Positions 56,343 through 64,000 of a DNA stretch of 64,000 bases are shown here, in pieces. How positions within the stretch are numbered: the stretch's first letter is position 1; each line of letters begins with the position of its first letter. The notes beneath the pieces are model-generated. The model was not told the DNA's origin and did not search any database. It was given only the letters and a program-made list of their open reading frames with translations. A program made the translations under genes and the position numbers. The stretch is from Bacteroides fragilis (GTDB lineage Bacteria > Bacteroidota > Bacteroidia > Bacteroidales > Bacteroidaceae): NCBI RefSeq assembly GCF_019583405.1, contig NZ_SZUU01000005.1:186001-250000 (forward strand), in the 5' to 3' direction.

Positions 56343-56408
56343 TGGTCAGTTTTTGCTATTTATTGAATAATAATTATCCTCCTTTCTCCAATATTTCCCC
56401 AATCTTTG
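56343..56408 (+). promoter_or_regulatory. PUL operator and promoter, GH76-GH92 operon
   Basis: TGGTCAG (56343-56349), 14 bp, TGAATAA (56364-56370); TTTATTG at 56359-56365; CTTTG at 56404-56408, 45 bp from the first T of TTTATTG. The -7 reads AATCTTTG. The 14-mer TGCTATTTATTGAA (56354-56367) also occurs exactly in the 38159 and 48022 promoters. The start codon of the GH76 gene is 33 bp on. No mirror unit here, as the site is not between divergent genes. Confidence 0.8.
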
Positions 56409-56440
56409 TAACATGAAAATTTAAAATCTGAAGCAAAAAC

Positions 56441-57559
56441 ATGAAAAACAAAGTACTGATCATAGTAGCTATCTTATTACTTCTTCCCAATGCATTGGCA
56501 TGGGCACATCAGCCCGCAGACGGAAACCTGAAGCATTTTACAAAGAAAGACGCGACGACGGCGATGAATGCTTTTCATTCTACTTTTTATAATCCGGATA
56601 TGAAGTTGTATGCCATATCTTCGGATATGAAAGGAAGAGCTGCCATCTGGGTGCAGGCTATCTATTGGGATATGATTATGAACGCGTATAAACGTACGAA
56701 GGCTCCTAAATATCGCCAGTTGATAGAAGAGGTGTATCAGGGAGGATACGAACAATACGATAAATACAATTGGGACAATAAAATCGAATGGTTCATTTAT
56801 GATGATATGATGTGGTGGATTATTTCGCTGGCACGTGCTTACGAAATCACGAATGACCCGAAATACCTGGCACATGCCTCTTCGGGATTCTACCATGTCT
56901 GGAAAGAGTCGTATGATAAAGAAGGGGGGGGCCTGTGGTGGAACTTCAAGCACGATGGAAAGATGGCTTGCATCAACTATCCGACTACGGTGGGTGCCAT
57001 GACTCTTTATAATGTAACCAAAGATCCCGATTATCTGGAAAAGGCAAAAAGTGTATATGCATGGTCGAGGGATGTCTTTTTCGACAAGGAGAAAGGCCGC
57101 ATAGCAGACAATATGCACTATCATTTCCAGAGACAGAACGGTATGGACATAGACTGGACAACCCAACTTTATAATCAGGCTACATTTATCGGTTCGGCCG
57201 TGATGCTGTACAAAGCAACCGGCGAGAAAGCTTATCTGGACGATGCCGTTCTGGCTGCCGACTACGTCCGCAACGAGATGTGTGATGCCGATGGATTGCT
57301 TCCATTCAAAAATGGAGTGGAACAGGGAATTTATGCTGCCATCTTTGCGCAGTACATCATTCGCCTGATAGAAGATGGCAATCAGCCCCAATATATGGAC
57401 TGGCTTCGTCACAACATAGACGTGGCGTGGAACAACCGGGATGTAAACCGTAATGTGACATTCAAGGATGCAGCCAAACCCTGCCCGACAGGTGTGATGG
57501 AAAGCTATGATGCCAGCGGATGTCCCGCACTGATGCAAGTGATTTCTCCATTCAAATAA
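56441..57559 (+). CDS. GH76 family protein, probable endo-alpha-1,6-mannanase
   Basis: 372 aa; signal peptide to about WAH (residue 23). Paired catalytic aspartates Asp121-Asp122 in IEWFIYDDMMWWIISLARA, followed by GGGLWWNFKHDGKMACINYP, both typical of GH76. The protein has no lipobox, so it is probably periplasmic. A run of eight G (56934-56941) codes for Gly-Gly-Gly and could be a slippage site. First gene of the last operon, under the shared operator. Confidence 0.9.
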   Translation: MKNKVLIIVAILLLLPNALAWAHQPADGNLKHFTKKDATTAMNAFHSTFYNPDMKLYAISSDMKGRAAIWVQAIYWDMIMNAYKRTKAPKYRQLIEEVYQGGYEQYDKYNWDNKIEWFIYDDMMWWIISLARAYEITNDPKYLAHASSGFYHVWKESYDKEGGGLWWNFKHDGKMACINYPTTVGAMTLYNVTKDPDYLEKAKSVYAWSRDVFFDKEKGRIADNMHYHFQRQNGMDIDWTTQLYNQATFIGSAVMLYKATGEKAYLDDAVLAADYVRNEMCDADGLLPFKNGVEQGIYAAIFAQYIIRLIEDGNQPQYMDWLRHNIDVAWNNRDVNRNVTFKDAAKPCPTGVMESYDASGCPALMQVISPFK

Positions 57560-57587
57560 CAACACAAACACGTGACAACACAAACAC

Positions 57588-59750
57588 ATGAGTAAGAGGG
57601 TATTAGTTTTGATTGGTTTGTTTTTGGCCTGTGGCGGCGTCTATTCTCAAACCGCCACAGGCACAAAAACGAATTTCCAGACAGCAGAGTCGTGGAAACC
57701 GGAAACAGATGTGCGTGCCGATGCCGTGATGGTATACGGAACGCTGGATAAGAAAGGCGTTACTTTTGAGCAACGCATTCAATCGTGGAGAGACAAAGGA
57801 TACCGGGCTGAGTTTATGACAGGGGTAGCTTGGGGAGATTATCAGGATTATTTTCTTGGAAAATGGGATGGGGTGAAAGATCACCTCAAAGAGGGCCAGC
57901 GCGACCGCGAGGGGCGGGAGATTGCGCACGGGCACTTGATCCCCTATATTGTGCCTACTGAGAGTTTCATCCGTTACATGCAGGAGAAGCAGATCAAACG
58001 GGTGATCGATGCGGGCATTACTTCTATTTATTTGGAAGAACCGGAATTCTGGATGCGGGGCGGATACAGTGAAGCCTTCAAGTCCGAATGGCAAAAATAT
58101 TATGGATTCCCGTGGAGAGCTCAACATGAATCTCCTGAGAATACATACTTATCGAATAAACTGAAATATTATCTGTACTACAACGCGCTTAATCAGATAT
58201 TCACGTATGCCAAAACGTACGGCAAATCGAAAGGACTGGATGTGAAGTGCTTTGTGCCTACACATTCACTTGTCAACTATACATCGTGGCAGATCGTAAG
58301 TCCCGAAGCGAGCCTGGCTTCGCTGGATTGTGTGGATGGGTATATCGCGCAGGTCTGGACGGGAACCGCCCGCGAACCGAACTATTATGACGGAGTGAAG
58401 AAAGAACGGGTATTTGAGAATGCTTTTCTTGAATATGGATGTATGAAATCGATGACAGCCCCGTTGAACCGCAAGATGTACTTCCTGACCGACCCCATTG
58501 AAGATCGGGCGAAAGACTGGCTCGATTATAAAATAAATTACCAGGCTACTTTTGCCGCCCAGCTGATGTATCCGGCGGTAGACACATACGAAGTGATGCC
58601 TTGGCCGGACCGTATTTATCAGGGGCTGTACCAAGTAGCGGGAACAGACCGGAAAGAACGTATCCCGCGTGACTACTCCACACAGATGCAGATTATGGTG
58701 AATACGCTGAACGACATACGGACTTCGGAAACTCAGGTGAGCGGTACGCACGGCATCGGGGTACTGATGGCAAATTCGCTGATGTTTCAGCGTTTCCCCG
58801 ATCATGATGGCTATGACGATCCGCAATTCAGCAGTTTCTATGGACAGACCCTGCCGTTATTGAAAAGAGGAATACCGGTGGAGTTGGTACACATGGAGAA
58901 TACTCCGTTCGGTGACACATTCAAGGGGCTGAAGGTGCTTGTAATGTCTTATTCGAACATGAAACCGATGGAACCCCGATATCATGATTTTCTGGCAGAC
59001 TGGGTGAGAAAAGGCGGAGTTCTGATCTATTGTGGCGAAGATATCGATCCTTATCAGTCGGTGCTTGAATGGTGGAATTCCAACGGAAATCAATATAAGG
59101 CTCCTTCGGAACATTTGTTCGAGAAACTGGGACTGGACAGAGTACCTGCTGCCGGAACTTACCCTTGTGGAAAAGGTATGGTGACCGTTATACGTGAAGA
59201 TCCGAAACACTTTGTGCTGAAAAGCGGAAATGACCGGCAATATTTCGATGCGGTTTCGTCTGCTTACAGAAAGAGTGCCGGGAAAGAAGTAGAACTGAAA
59301 AACAGTTTCCTGCTCGAACGGGGCCCATATACCATTGCTGCCGTATTGGACGAAAGTGTATCGGATGCTCCGATGGAACTTTCGGGGGTGTATATCGACC
59401 TGTTTGATAAAGATCTTCCGGTATTGACACATAAGGTGATTCGTCCGGGCGAACAAGGCTACTTATATAATGTCAAACGGGTTTCGGGACGGGCAAAGGC
59501 GAAAGTGCTTTGCGGTGCCTCCAGGATATACGATGAAAAGGCAGGAAAACGAAGTTATTCGTTTGTAGCCAAGAGCCCGTTGCATACGACTAACGCTTCG
59601 AGGATATTGCTCCCTAAACAGCCGATACGGGTTTGTGTGAACGGGAAGGAAGAGCCTCAGCCGGAGAAATTGTGGGAAGAGCGTTCGCATACCCTGCTCT
59701 TGAAGTTCGAGAACGACCCCGCCGGCGTGCAAGTAGATATTGAATGGTAA
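57588..59750 (+). CDS. Unassigned TIM-barrel glycoside-hydrolase-like protein with GATase-like domain
   Basis: 720 aa, signal peptide to about YSQ (residue 21). Residues about 45-350 look like a TIM barrel with candidate acid/base in GITSIYLEEPEFWMRGGY (Glu150, 151 or 153) and candidate nucleophile in VDTYEVMPWPDRIY (Glu335). About 370-540 resembles a beta-galactosidase trimerisation/GATase fold (RGIPVELVHMENTPFGD, LKVLVMSYSNM, WVRKGGVLIYCGED). The C-terminus is beta-rich. The plan recalls GH42 and GH164, but I cannot place it in a family. Its ATG lies in the second copy of a 16-bp duplication. Confidence 0.7.
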   Translation: MSKRVLVLIGLFLACGGVYSQTATGTKTNFQTAESWKPETDVRADAVMVYGTLDKKGVTFEQRIQSWRDKGYRAEFMTGVAWGDYQDYFLGKWDGVKDHLKEGQRDREGREIAHGHLIPYIVPTESFIRYMQEKQIKRVIDAGITSIYLEEPEFWMRGGYSEAFKSEWQKYYGFPWRAQHESPENTYLSNKLKYYLYYNALNQIFTYAKTYGKSKGLDVKCFVPTHSLVNYTSWQIVSPEASLASLDCVDGYIAQVWTGTAREPNYYDGVKKERVFENAFLEYGCMKSMTAPLNRKMYFLTDPIEDRAKDWLDYKINYQATFAAQLMYPAVDTYEVMPWPDRIYQGLYQVAGTDRKERIPRDYSTQMQIMVNTLNDIRTSETQVSGTHGIGVLMANSLMFQRFPDHDGYDDPQFSSFYGQTLPLLKRGIPVELVHMENTPFGDTFKGLKVLVMSYSNMKPMEPRYHDFLADWVRKGGVLIYCGEDIDPYQSVLEWWNSNGNQYKAPSEHLFEKLGLDRVPAAGTYPCGKGMVTVIREDPKHFVLKSGNDRQYFDAVSSAYRKSAGKEVELKNSFLLERGPYTIAAVLDESVSDAPMELSGVYIDLFDKDLPVLTHKVIRPGEQGYLYNVKRVSGRAKAKVLCGASRIYDEKAGKRSYSFVAKSPLHTTNASRILLPKQPIRVCVNGKEEPQPEKLWEERSHTLLLKFENDPAGVQVDIEW

Positions 59751-59776
59751 AAACTATAAAAAAAGAATCTGAAGTT

Positions 59777-62257
59777 ATGAAGCTTAAACTATCGACTCTG
59801 TTCTTGGGTGCAGCTGCCATGCTGAGCAGTTGTGGGGCACCGCAGGACGTCAAGAGTGAAAAAAGTGAGATGCGTGCACCGGCCTATCCGTTGGTGATGA
59901 TTGACCCTTACACCAGTGCCTGGTCGTTTACGGATAATCTGTATGACGGACCGGTGAAACACTGGACCGGTAAGGACTTCCCGTTCTTGGGTGTTGCCAA
60001 GGTAGACGGACAGATTTACCGTTTCATGGGAACGGAAGAACTTGAGCTGCTTCCGCTGGTTAAGACCTCGGAACAAGGCAGATGGACAGCTAAGTATACA
60101 ACAAAGAAACCGGCTGACGGCTGGCAGAATGCCGACTTTAATGATACGGCATGGAAAGAAGGAGAAGGTGCTTTCGGTACTATGGAAAATGAAAGTACAG
60201 CCAAAACTCAGTGGGGAGAAGAGTATATCTGGATACGCCGTAAAGCGGATATTAAAGACAACCTGCAAGGTAAAAATGTATATCTGGAATATTCTCACGA
60301 CGATGATGCTATCATCTATGTGAATGGCGTGAAGGTGGTGGATACCGGTAACTCGGCTAAAAAACATATGCTTGCCAAACTGCCGGAAGAGGCTGTGGCC
60401 GCACTGAAACAGGGAGAGAACCTGATTGCAATTTACTGTAATAACCGTGTTGCCAACGGTCTGATCGATTGCGGTCTGTTGGTAGAGAAAGACAATACAC
60501 AGAACTTTACTCAGACAGCAGTGCAGAAATCGGTAGACGTGCAGGCTATGCAGACCAACTACGAATTTACTTGCGGACCGGTGGACTTGAAACTTGCGTT
60601 CACTTCACCTCTCTTTATGGATAATCTCGATTTGATGACTCGTCCGGTGAGCTATCTTACCTATGAAGTGGCTTCGAGTGACGGAAATAAACATAACGTA
60701 GAACTTTATTTCGAAGCAGGACCGCAGTGGGCACTCGACCAGCCTCATCAGGAAGCTGTAGCCGAAAGCTTTACAGAAGGTAATTTGCTATATCTCAAGA
60801 CGGGAAGCCGCAACCAGGAAATATTGGGTAAAAAGGGAGATGATGTCCGCATTGACTGGGGATACTTCTACATGGCTGCCGATAAGGAAAACAGTTCATG
60901 CGCTACCGGAGAGGGAAAGACTTTAAGAAAGAGCTTCATCGACGGAAAATTGACATCATCCAAAACCGATGGAAGTGACAAGCTGGCGCTGGTTCGCTCA
61001 CTGGGTGAAACGAAGAAAGCGGAAGGACATTTGCTGCTGGGTTACGATGACTTGTACTCTATTCAGTATTTCGGCGAAAATCTTCGTCCGTACTGGAACC
61101 GCAATGGAAACGAAACCATTCAGTCGCAGTTTGCGAAAGCTGATAAGGAATATGATGCAGTGATGGATAAATGTGCTGCATTCGATGCTAACCTGATGAA
61201 AGAAGCTACTGAAGTAGGCGGACGTAAGTATGCCGAACTCTGTGCATTGGCTTATCGTCAGGCAATCGCTGCCCACAAATTGGTGGAAGCCCCCAATAAA
61301 GACCTGCTGTTCCTCTCAAAAGAGAACTTCAGCAACGGTTCGATCGGTACGGTGGATATCACTTATCCTTCTGCTCCTTTGTTCCTGGTATACAATCCGG
61401 AACTGGCAAAAGGTCTGATGAACCACATTTTCTATTATAGCGAAAGCGGAAAATGGAATAAGCCGTTCGCTGCACATGATGTAGGTACTTATCCGTTGGC
61501 TAACGGCCAGACATACGGTGGAGATATGCCGATCGAGGAATCGGGAAATATGCTGATATTGAGTGCAGCCATCGCCATTGTCGAAGGAAATGCCGACTAT
61601 GCGCAGAAACACTGGGATGTATTGACAACCTGGACCGATTATCTGGCTCAATATGGACTCGATCCGGAAAATCAACTTTGTACAGACGACTTTGCCGGAC
61701 ACTTTGCACACAACGCCAACCTGTCTATCAAAGCCATCCTGGGTGTAGCGTCTTATGGCTACCTGGCCGATAAGCTGGGCAAGAAAGAAGTGGCTGAGAA
61801 ATATACACAGAAAGCCAAAGAAATGGCTGCCGAATGGGTGAAGATGGCAGACGACGGCGATCACTACCGCCTGACTTTTGACAAGCCCGGAACATGGAGC
61901 CAGAAATACAATCTGGTATGGGATAAACTGATGAATCTGCAGATATTCCCTGAAACAGTTGCACAGAAAGAGATAGCTTACTATCTTGGCAAACAGAATC
62001 AATATGGATTGCCGCTGGATAACCGTGAAACTTATACCAAGACCGACTGGATTATGTGGACTGCTACACTGGCACCGGATAAAGCCACATTCGAGAAGTT
62101 TATCGACCCGGTTTACCTGTTCATGAACGAGACTACCGACCGTGTACCGATGTCTGACTGGGTATTTACCGATCGTCCCAACCAGAGAGGTTTCCAGGCT
62201 CGTTCGGTAGTAGGCGGATACTATATCAAGATGCTTGAGAAGAAGTTGAAAAAATAA
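59777..62257 (+). CDS. Glutaminase-A-like lipoprotein (DUF5127-DUF4965-DUF1793)
   Basis: 826 aa from the ATG at 59777 (MKLKLSTLFLGAAAMLSSC, lipobox Cys 19). An upstream ATG at 59744 is inside the previous gene and would give a poor signal peptide. Same domains as the 41554 paralogue, with near-identical core segments (YGGDMPIEESGNM, DPENQLCTDDFAGHFAHNANLS). This copy is lipidated and the other is not, so they probably work in different places, or on different substrates. It follows the unassigned GH-like gene with a 7-bp frame overlap at the far upstream start. Confidence 0.82.
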   Translation: MKLKLSTLFLGAAAMLSSCGAPQDVKSEKSEMRAPAYPLVMIDPYTSAWSFTDNLYDGPVKHWTGKDFPFLGVAKVDGQIYRFMGTEELELLPLVKTSEQGRWTAKYTTKKPADGWQNADFNDTAWKEGEGAFGTMENESTAKTQWGEEYIWIRRKADIKDNLQGKNVYLEYSHDDDAIIYVNGVKVVDTGNSAKKHMLAKLPEEAVAALKQGENLIAIYCNNRVANGLIDCGLLVEKDNTQNFTQTAVQKSVDVQAMQTNYEFTCGPVDLKLAFTSPLFMDNLDLMTRPVSYLTYEVASSDGNKHNVELYFEAGPQWALDQPHQEAVAESFTEGNLLYLKTGSRNQEILGKKGDDVRIDWGYFYMAADKENSSCATGEGKTLRKSFIDGKLTSSKTDGSDKLALVRSLGETKKAEGHLLLGYDDLYSIQYFGENLRPYWNRNGNETIQSQFAKADKEYDAVMDKCAAFDANLMKEATEVGGRKYAELCALAYRQAIAAHKLVEAPNKDLLFLSKENFSNGSIGTVDITYPSAPLFLVYNPELAKGLMNHIFYYSESGKWNKPFAAHDVGTYPLANGQTYGGDMPIEESGNMLILSAAIAIVEGNADYAQKHWDVLTTWTDYLAQYGLDPENQLCTDDFAGHFAHNANLSIKAILGVASYGYLADKLGKKEVAEKYTQKAKEMAAEWVKMADDGDHYRLTFDKPGTWSQKYNLVWDKLMNLQIFPETVAQKEIAYYLGKQNQYGLPLDNRETYTKTDWIMWTATLAPDKATFEKFIDPVYLFMNETTDRVPMSDWVFTDRPNQRGFQARSVVGGYYIKMLEKKLKK

Positions 62258-62260
62258 GAT

Positions 62261-62356
62261 TCTGTCACAGGTTACACGGATTTTCACAGGTTAATCATTT
62301 TTCCCATTGATATTGAAGATTAAAAAATCTGTGTTAGTCCGTGTGATCTGTGGTGA
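62261..62356. repeat. Interspersed imperfect palindrome, copy C
   Basis: TCTGTCACAGGTTACACGGA then TTTTCACAG pairs with AATCTGTGTTAGTCCGTGTG then ATCTGTGGTG. Between the GtaA-like gene and the GH92 gene. Same CACAG / CTGTGGTG ends as copies A and B; all three lie between co-directional PUL genes. Confidence 0.7.
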
Positions 62357-62375
62357 ATTTAAAACTATTAATATC

Positions 62376-64000
62376 ATGAAGAAATTAGCGCTATTACTTG
62401 TTGGCGTATTGGGTACTGCTCTTTGTACTTTTGCAAAGAACACAACAGAGCCGGTGGACTATGTGAGTCCGTTGGTTGGTACCCAGTCAAAACATGCTTT
62501 GTCTACCGGAAATACATATCCGGCTATTGCCATGCCTTGGGGAATGAACTTCTGGGTGGCACAAACCGGAAAGATGGGTGACGGATGGGCTTATACCTAT
62601 GATGCCGATAAAATCAGGGGATTTAAGCAGACTCACCAGCCCAGCCCGTGGATTAATGACTACGGGCAGTTTGCCATTATGCCTGTTACGGGAAAGGTCG
62701 TGTTCGATCAGGATCAGCGTGCGAGCTGGTTCTCGCATAAAGCTGAGGTTGCCAAACCGTATTATTATAAAGTATATCTGGCCGATCATGATGTAACTAC
62801 CGAAATTGCTCCGACCAGCCGTGCGGCGATGTTTCGTTTCACTTTTCCTGAGAGTAAAGACTCTTATGTAGTGGTAGATGCTTTCGACAACGGTTCGTAT
62901 GTGAAGGTGATTCCGGAAGAGAACAAAATCATTGGATACACGACCAAGAACAGTGGAGGTGTACCCGAGAACTTTAAGAATTATTTTGTACTGGTGTTCG
63001 ATAAGCCGTTCACTTTTACCGCGGCAGTTACCAACGGTAACATCCGTCCGGGTGAGTTGGAATCGAAAGATAAACATGCAGGTGGTATCATCGGGTTCTC
63101 TACACGTCGTGGAGAGACGGTCAACGTACGCGTGGCTTCTTCTTTTATCAGCCCCGAACAGGCAGAACAGAACCTGAAAGAGCTGGGTAAAGACAATCTG
63201 GAAGCTGTTGCAGTCAAAGGACGTCAGGAATGGAACAAAGTTTTGGGACGTATTGAGGTGGAAGACGATAATACCGATCATCTCCGTACATTCTACTCTT
63301 GCCTCTATCGTTCGGTACTTTTCCCGAGAAGCTTCTACGAACTGGATGCCAAAGGGAAACCGGTACATTACAGTCCCTACAACGGTAAAGTGCTGCCGGG
63401 ATATATGTTTACCGATACCGGTTTCTGGGATACATTCCGCTGCCTGTTCCCGTTCCTCAACCTGATGTATCCTTCGATGAACGAAAAGATGCAGGAGGGA
63501 CTGGCAAATACTTACAAGGAAAGCGGATTCCTTCCCGAATGGGCAAGTCCCGGTCACAGAGGCTGTATGGTAGGTAACAATTCCGCTTCGGTAGTGGCTG
63601 ATGCCTATCTGAAAGGATTGAAAGGCTACGATATAGAAACTCTTTGGGAAGCTGTGAAACACGGTGCAAATGCTGTTCATCCACAGGTTTCTTCTACCGG
63701 ACGTCTCGGTTATGAATATTACAATCAACTGGGCTACGTACCTTATAATGTAGGCATCAATGAAAATGCCGCCCGTACGCTGGAATATGCTTATGATGAC
63801 TGGTGCATCTATCAGTTGGGTAAAGCCTTGAACAAGCCCGAAGAGGAGATAGCCGTTTATGCACAGCGTGCCATGAACTACAAGAACCTGTACGATAAAG
63901 AGCATAAGCTGATGCGTGGCAAGAATAAGGACGGACAATTTCAGTCACCGTTCAATCCGCTGAAGTGGGGAGATGCCTTCACCGAAGGAAACAGTTGGCA
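62376..64000 (+). CDS. GH92 alpha-mannosidase (3' end outside window)
   Basis: 541 codons visible from the ATG at 62376, no stop before the right edge. Signal peptide to about TFA (residue 20). GH92 N-terminal beta-sandwich (DYVSPLVGTQSKHALSTGNTYPAIAMPWGM, QTHQPSPWINDYG), then the (alpha/alpha)6 barrel with TDTGFWDTFRCLFP and GNNSASVVADAYLKG, ending at AFTEGNSWQ. GH92 enzymes are Ca-dependent exo-alpha-mannosidases. About 200 residues with the catalytic base are outside the window, so activity cannot be confirmed. Confidence 0.95.
   Translation, partial: MKKLALLLVGVLGTALCTFAKNTTEPVDYVSPLVGTQSKHALSTGNTYPAIAMPWGMNFWVAQTGKMGDGWAYTYDADKIRGFKQTHQPSPWINDYGQFAIMPVTGKVVFDQDQRASWFSHKAEVAKPYYYKVYLADHDVTTEIAPTSRAAMFRFTFPESKDSYVVVDAFDNGSYVKVIPEENKIIGYTTKNSGGVPENFKNYFVLVFDKPFTFTAAVTNGNIRPGELESKDKHAGGIIGFSTRRGETVNVRVASSFISPEQAEQNLKELGKDNLEAVAVKGRQEWNKVLGRIEVEDDNTDHLRTFYSCLYRSVLFPRSFYELDAKGKPVHYSPYNGKVLPGYMFTDTGFWDTFRCLFPFLNLMYPSMNEKMQEGLANTYKESGFLPEWASPGHRGCMVGNNSASVVADAYLKGLKGYDIETLWEAVKHGANAVHPQVSSTGRLGYEYYNQLGYVPYNVGINENAARTLEYAYDDWCIYQLGKALNKPEEEIAVYAQRAMNYKNLYDKEHKLMRGKNKDGQFQSPFNPLKWGDAFTEGNSW

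Noticed and set aside
56477..57589. 370-codon minus-strand frame
   Set aside because: Mirror of the GH76 gene; no promoter, no recognisable protein.
61316..62287. 323-codon minus-strand frame
   Set aside because: Antisense to the GtaA-like gene, whose sense product has a good signal peptide and conserved blocks.
62487..63938. 483-codon open frame on the minus strand
   Set aside because: It lies wholly inside the GH92 gene, whose translation shows clear family motifs; the antisense product resembles nothing.
1..64000. Integrated mobile element or genomic island
   Set aside because: No integrase, transposase, tRNA or attachment repeats seen; the PUL follows core genes without a visible boundary sequence.

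Overview
The window reads as one chromosomal stretch from a Bacteroides species. Evidence: the dcw (division and cell wall) cluster has Bacteroides-type members, including a meso-DAP type MurE; an HU-HIG protein, SusC/SusD, a hybrid two-component regulator (HTCS), a glycine-lipid gene pair and an NVEALA-like gene are present; and several promoters match the Bacteroides -7 element TAnnTTTG. I see no tRNA, rRNA, CRISPR array, transposase or integrase. I cannot name the species from the sequence alone.

Layout. (1) 1-10576, minus strand: mraZ-rsmH-ftsL-ftsI-murE-mraY-murD-ftsW-murG (murG runs off the left edge). It is read from a promoter that overlaps 10-bp-spaced MraZ boxes. (2) 10683-13506: an HU-like protein with 23-bp tandem repeats upstream, then an NVEALA-like small gene broken by an apparent -1 frame change, a beta-propeller lipoprotein and a thioredoxin-like lipoprotein. 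(3) 13605-17384: an ECF sigma factor and, divergently, a His/Cys-rich protein, a TonB receptor and a His-tailed DUF4625 lipoprotein, probably a metal-uptake operon. (4) 17650-25030: glsA-glsB (glycine lipid synthesis), dgt (convergent, overlapping glsB), dut, a TPR lipoprotein, a DUF4292 lipoprotein and an EnvC-like degenerate LytM protein. (5) 25101-64000: a large polysaccharide utilisation locus (PUL) with an HTCS at its left end.

The PUL carries three GH43, two GH2, two DUF1680 (GH127-type), two GH76, one GH38 and one GH92 enzyme. It also has two glutaminase-A-like (DUF5127/DUF4965/DUF1793) paralogues, a SusC/SusD/DUF3823 surface set, a small secreted protein and a 720-aa protein of no family I can name that looks like a GH42-type TIM barrel plus a GATase-like domain. 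GH76, GH92 and GH38 point to an alpha-mannan backbone. GH43, GH2 and GH127-type enzymes point to furanosyl or galactosyl decorations. An arabino- or galactofuranosyl-decorated mannan from a fungus, plant or actinobacterium is my inference.

The most striking non-coding result is a regulatory code shared by five PUL promoters. Each has two direct repeats like TGAACAG exactly 21 bp apart, with the sequence TTTATTG across the second, followed by CTTTG (the -7 core) exactly 45 bp after the first base of TTTATTG. The two divergent regions carry the unit in mirror image. This is very likely the HTCS operator and defines the regulon within the window.
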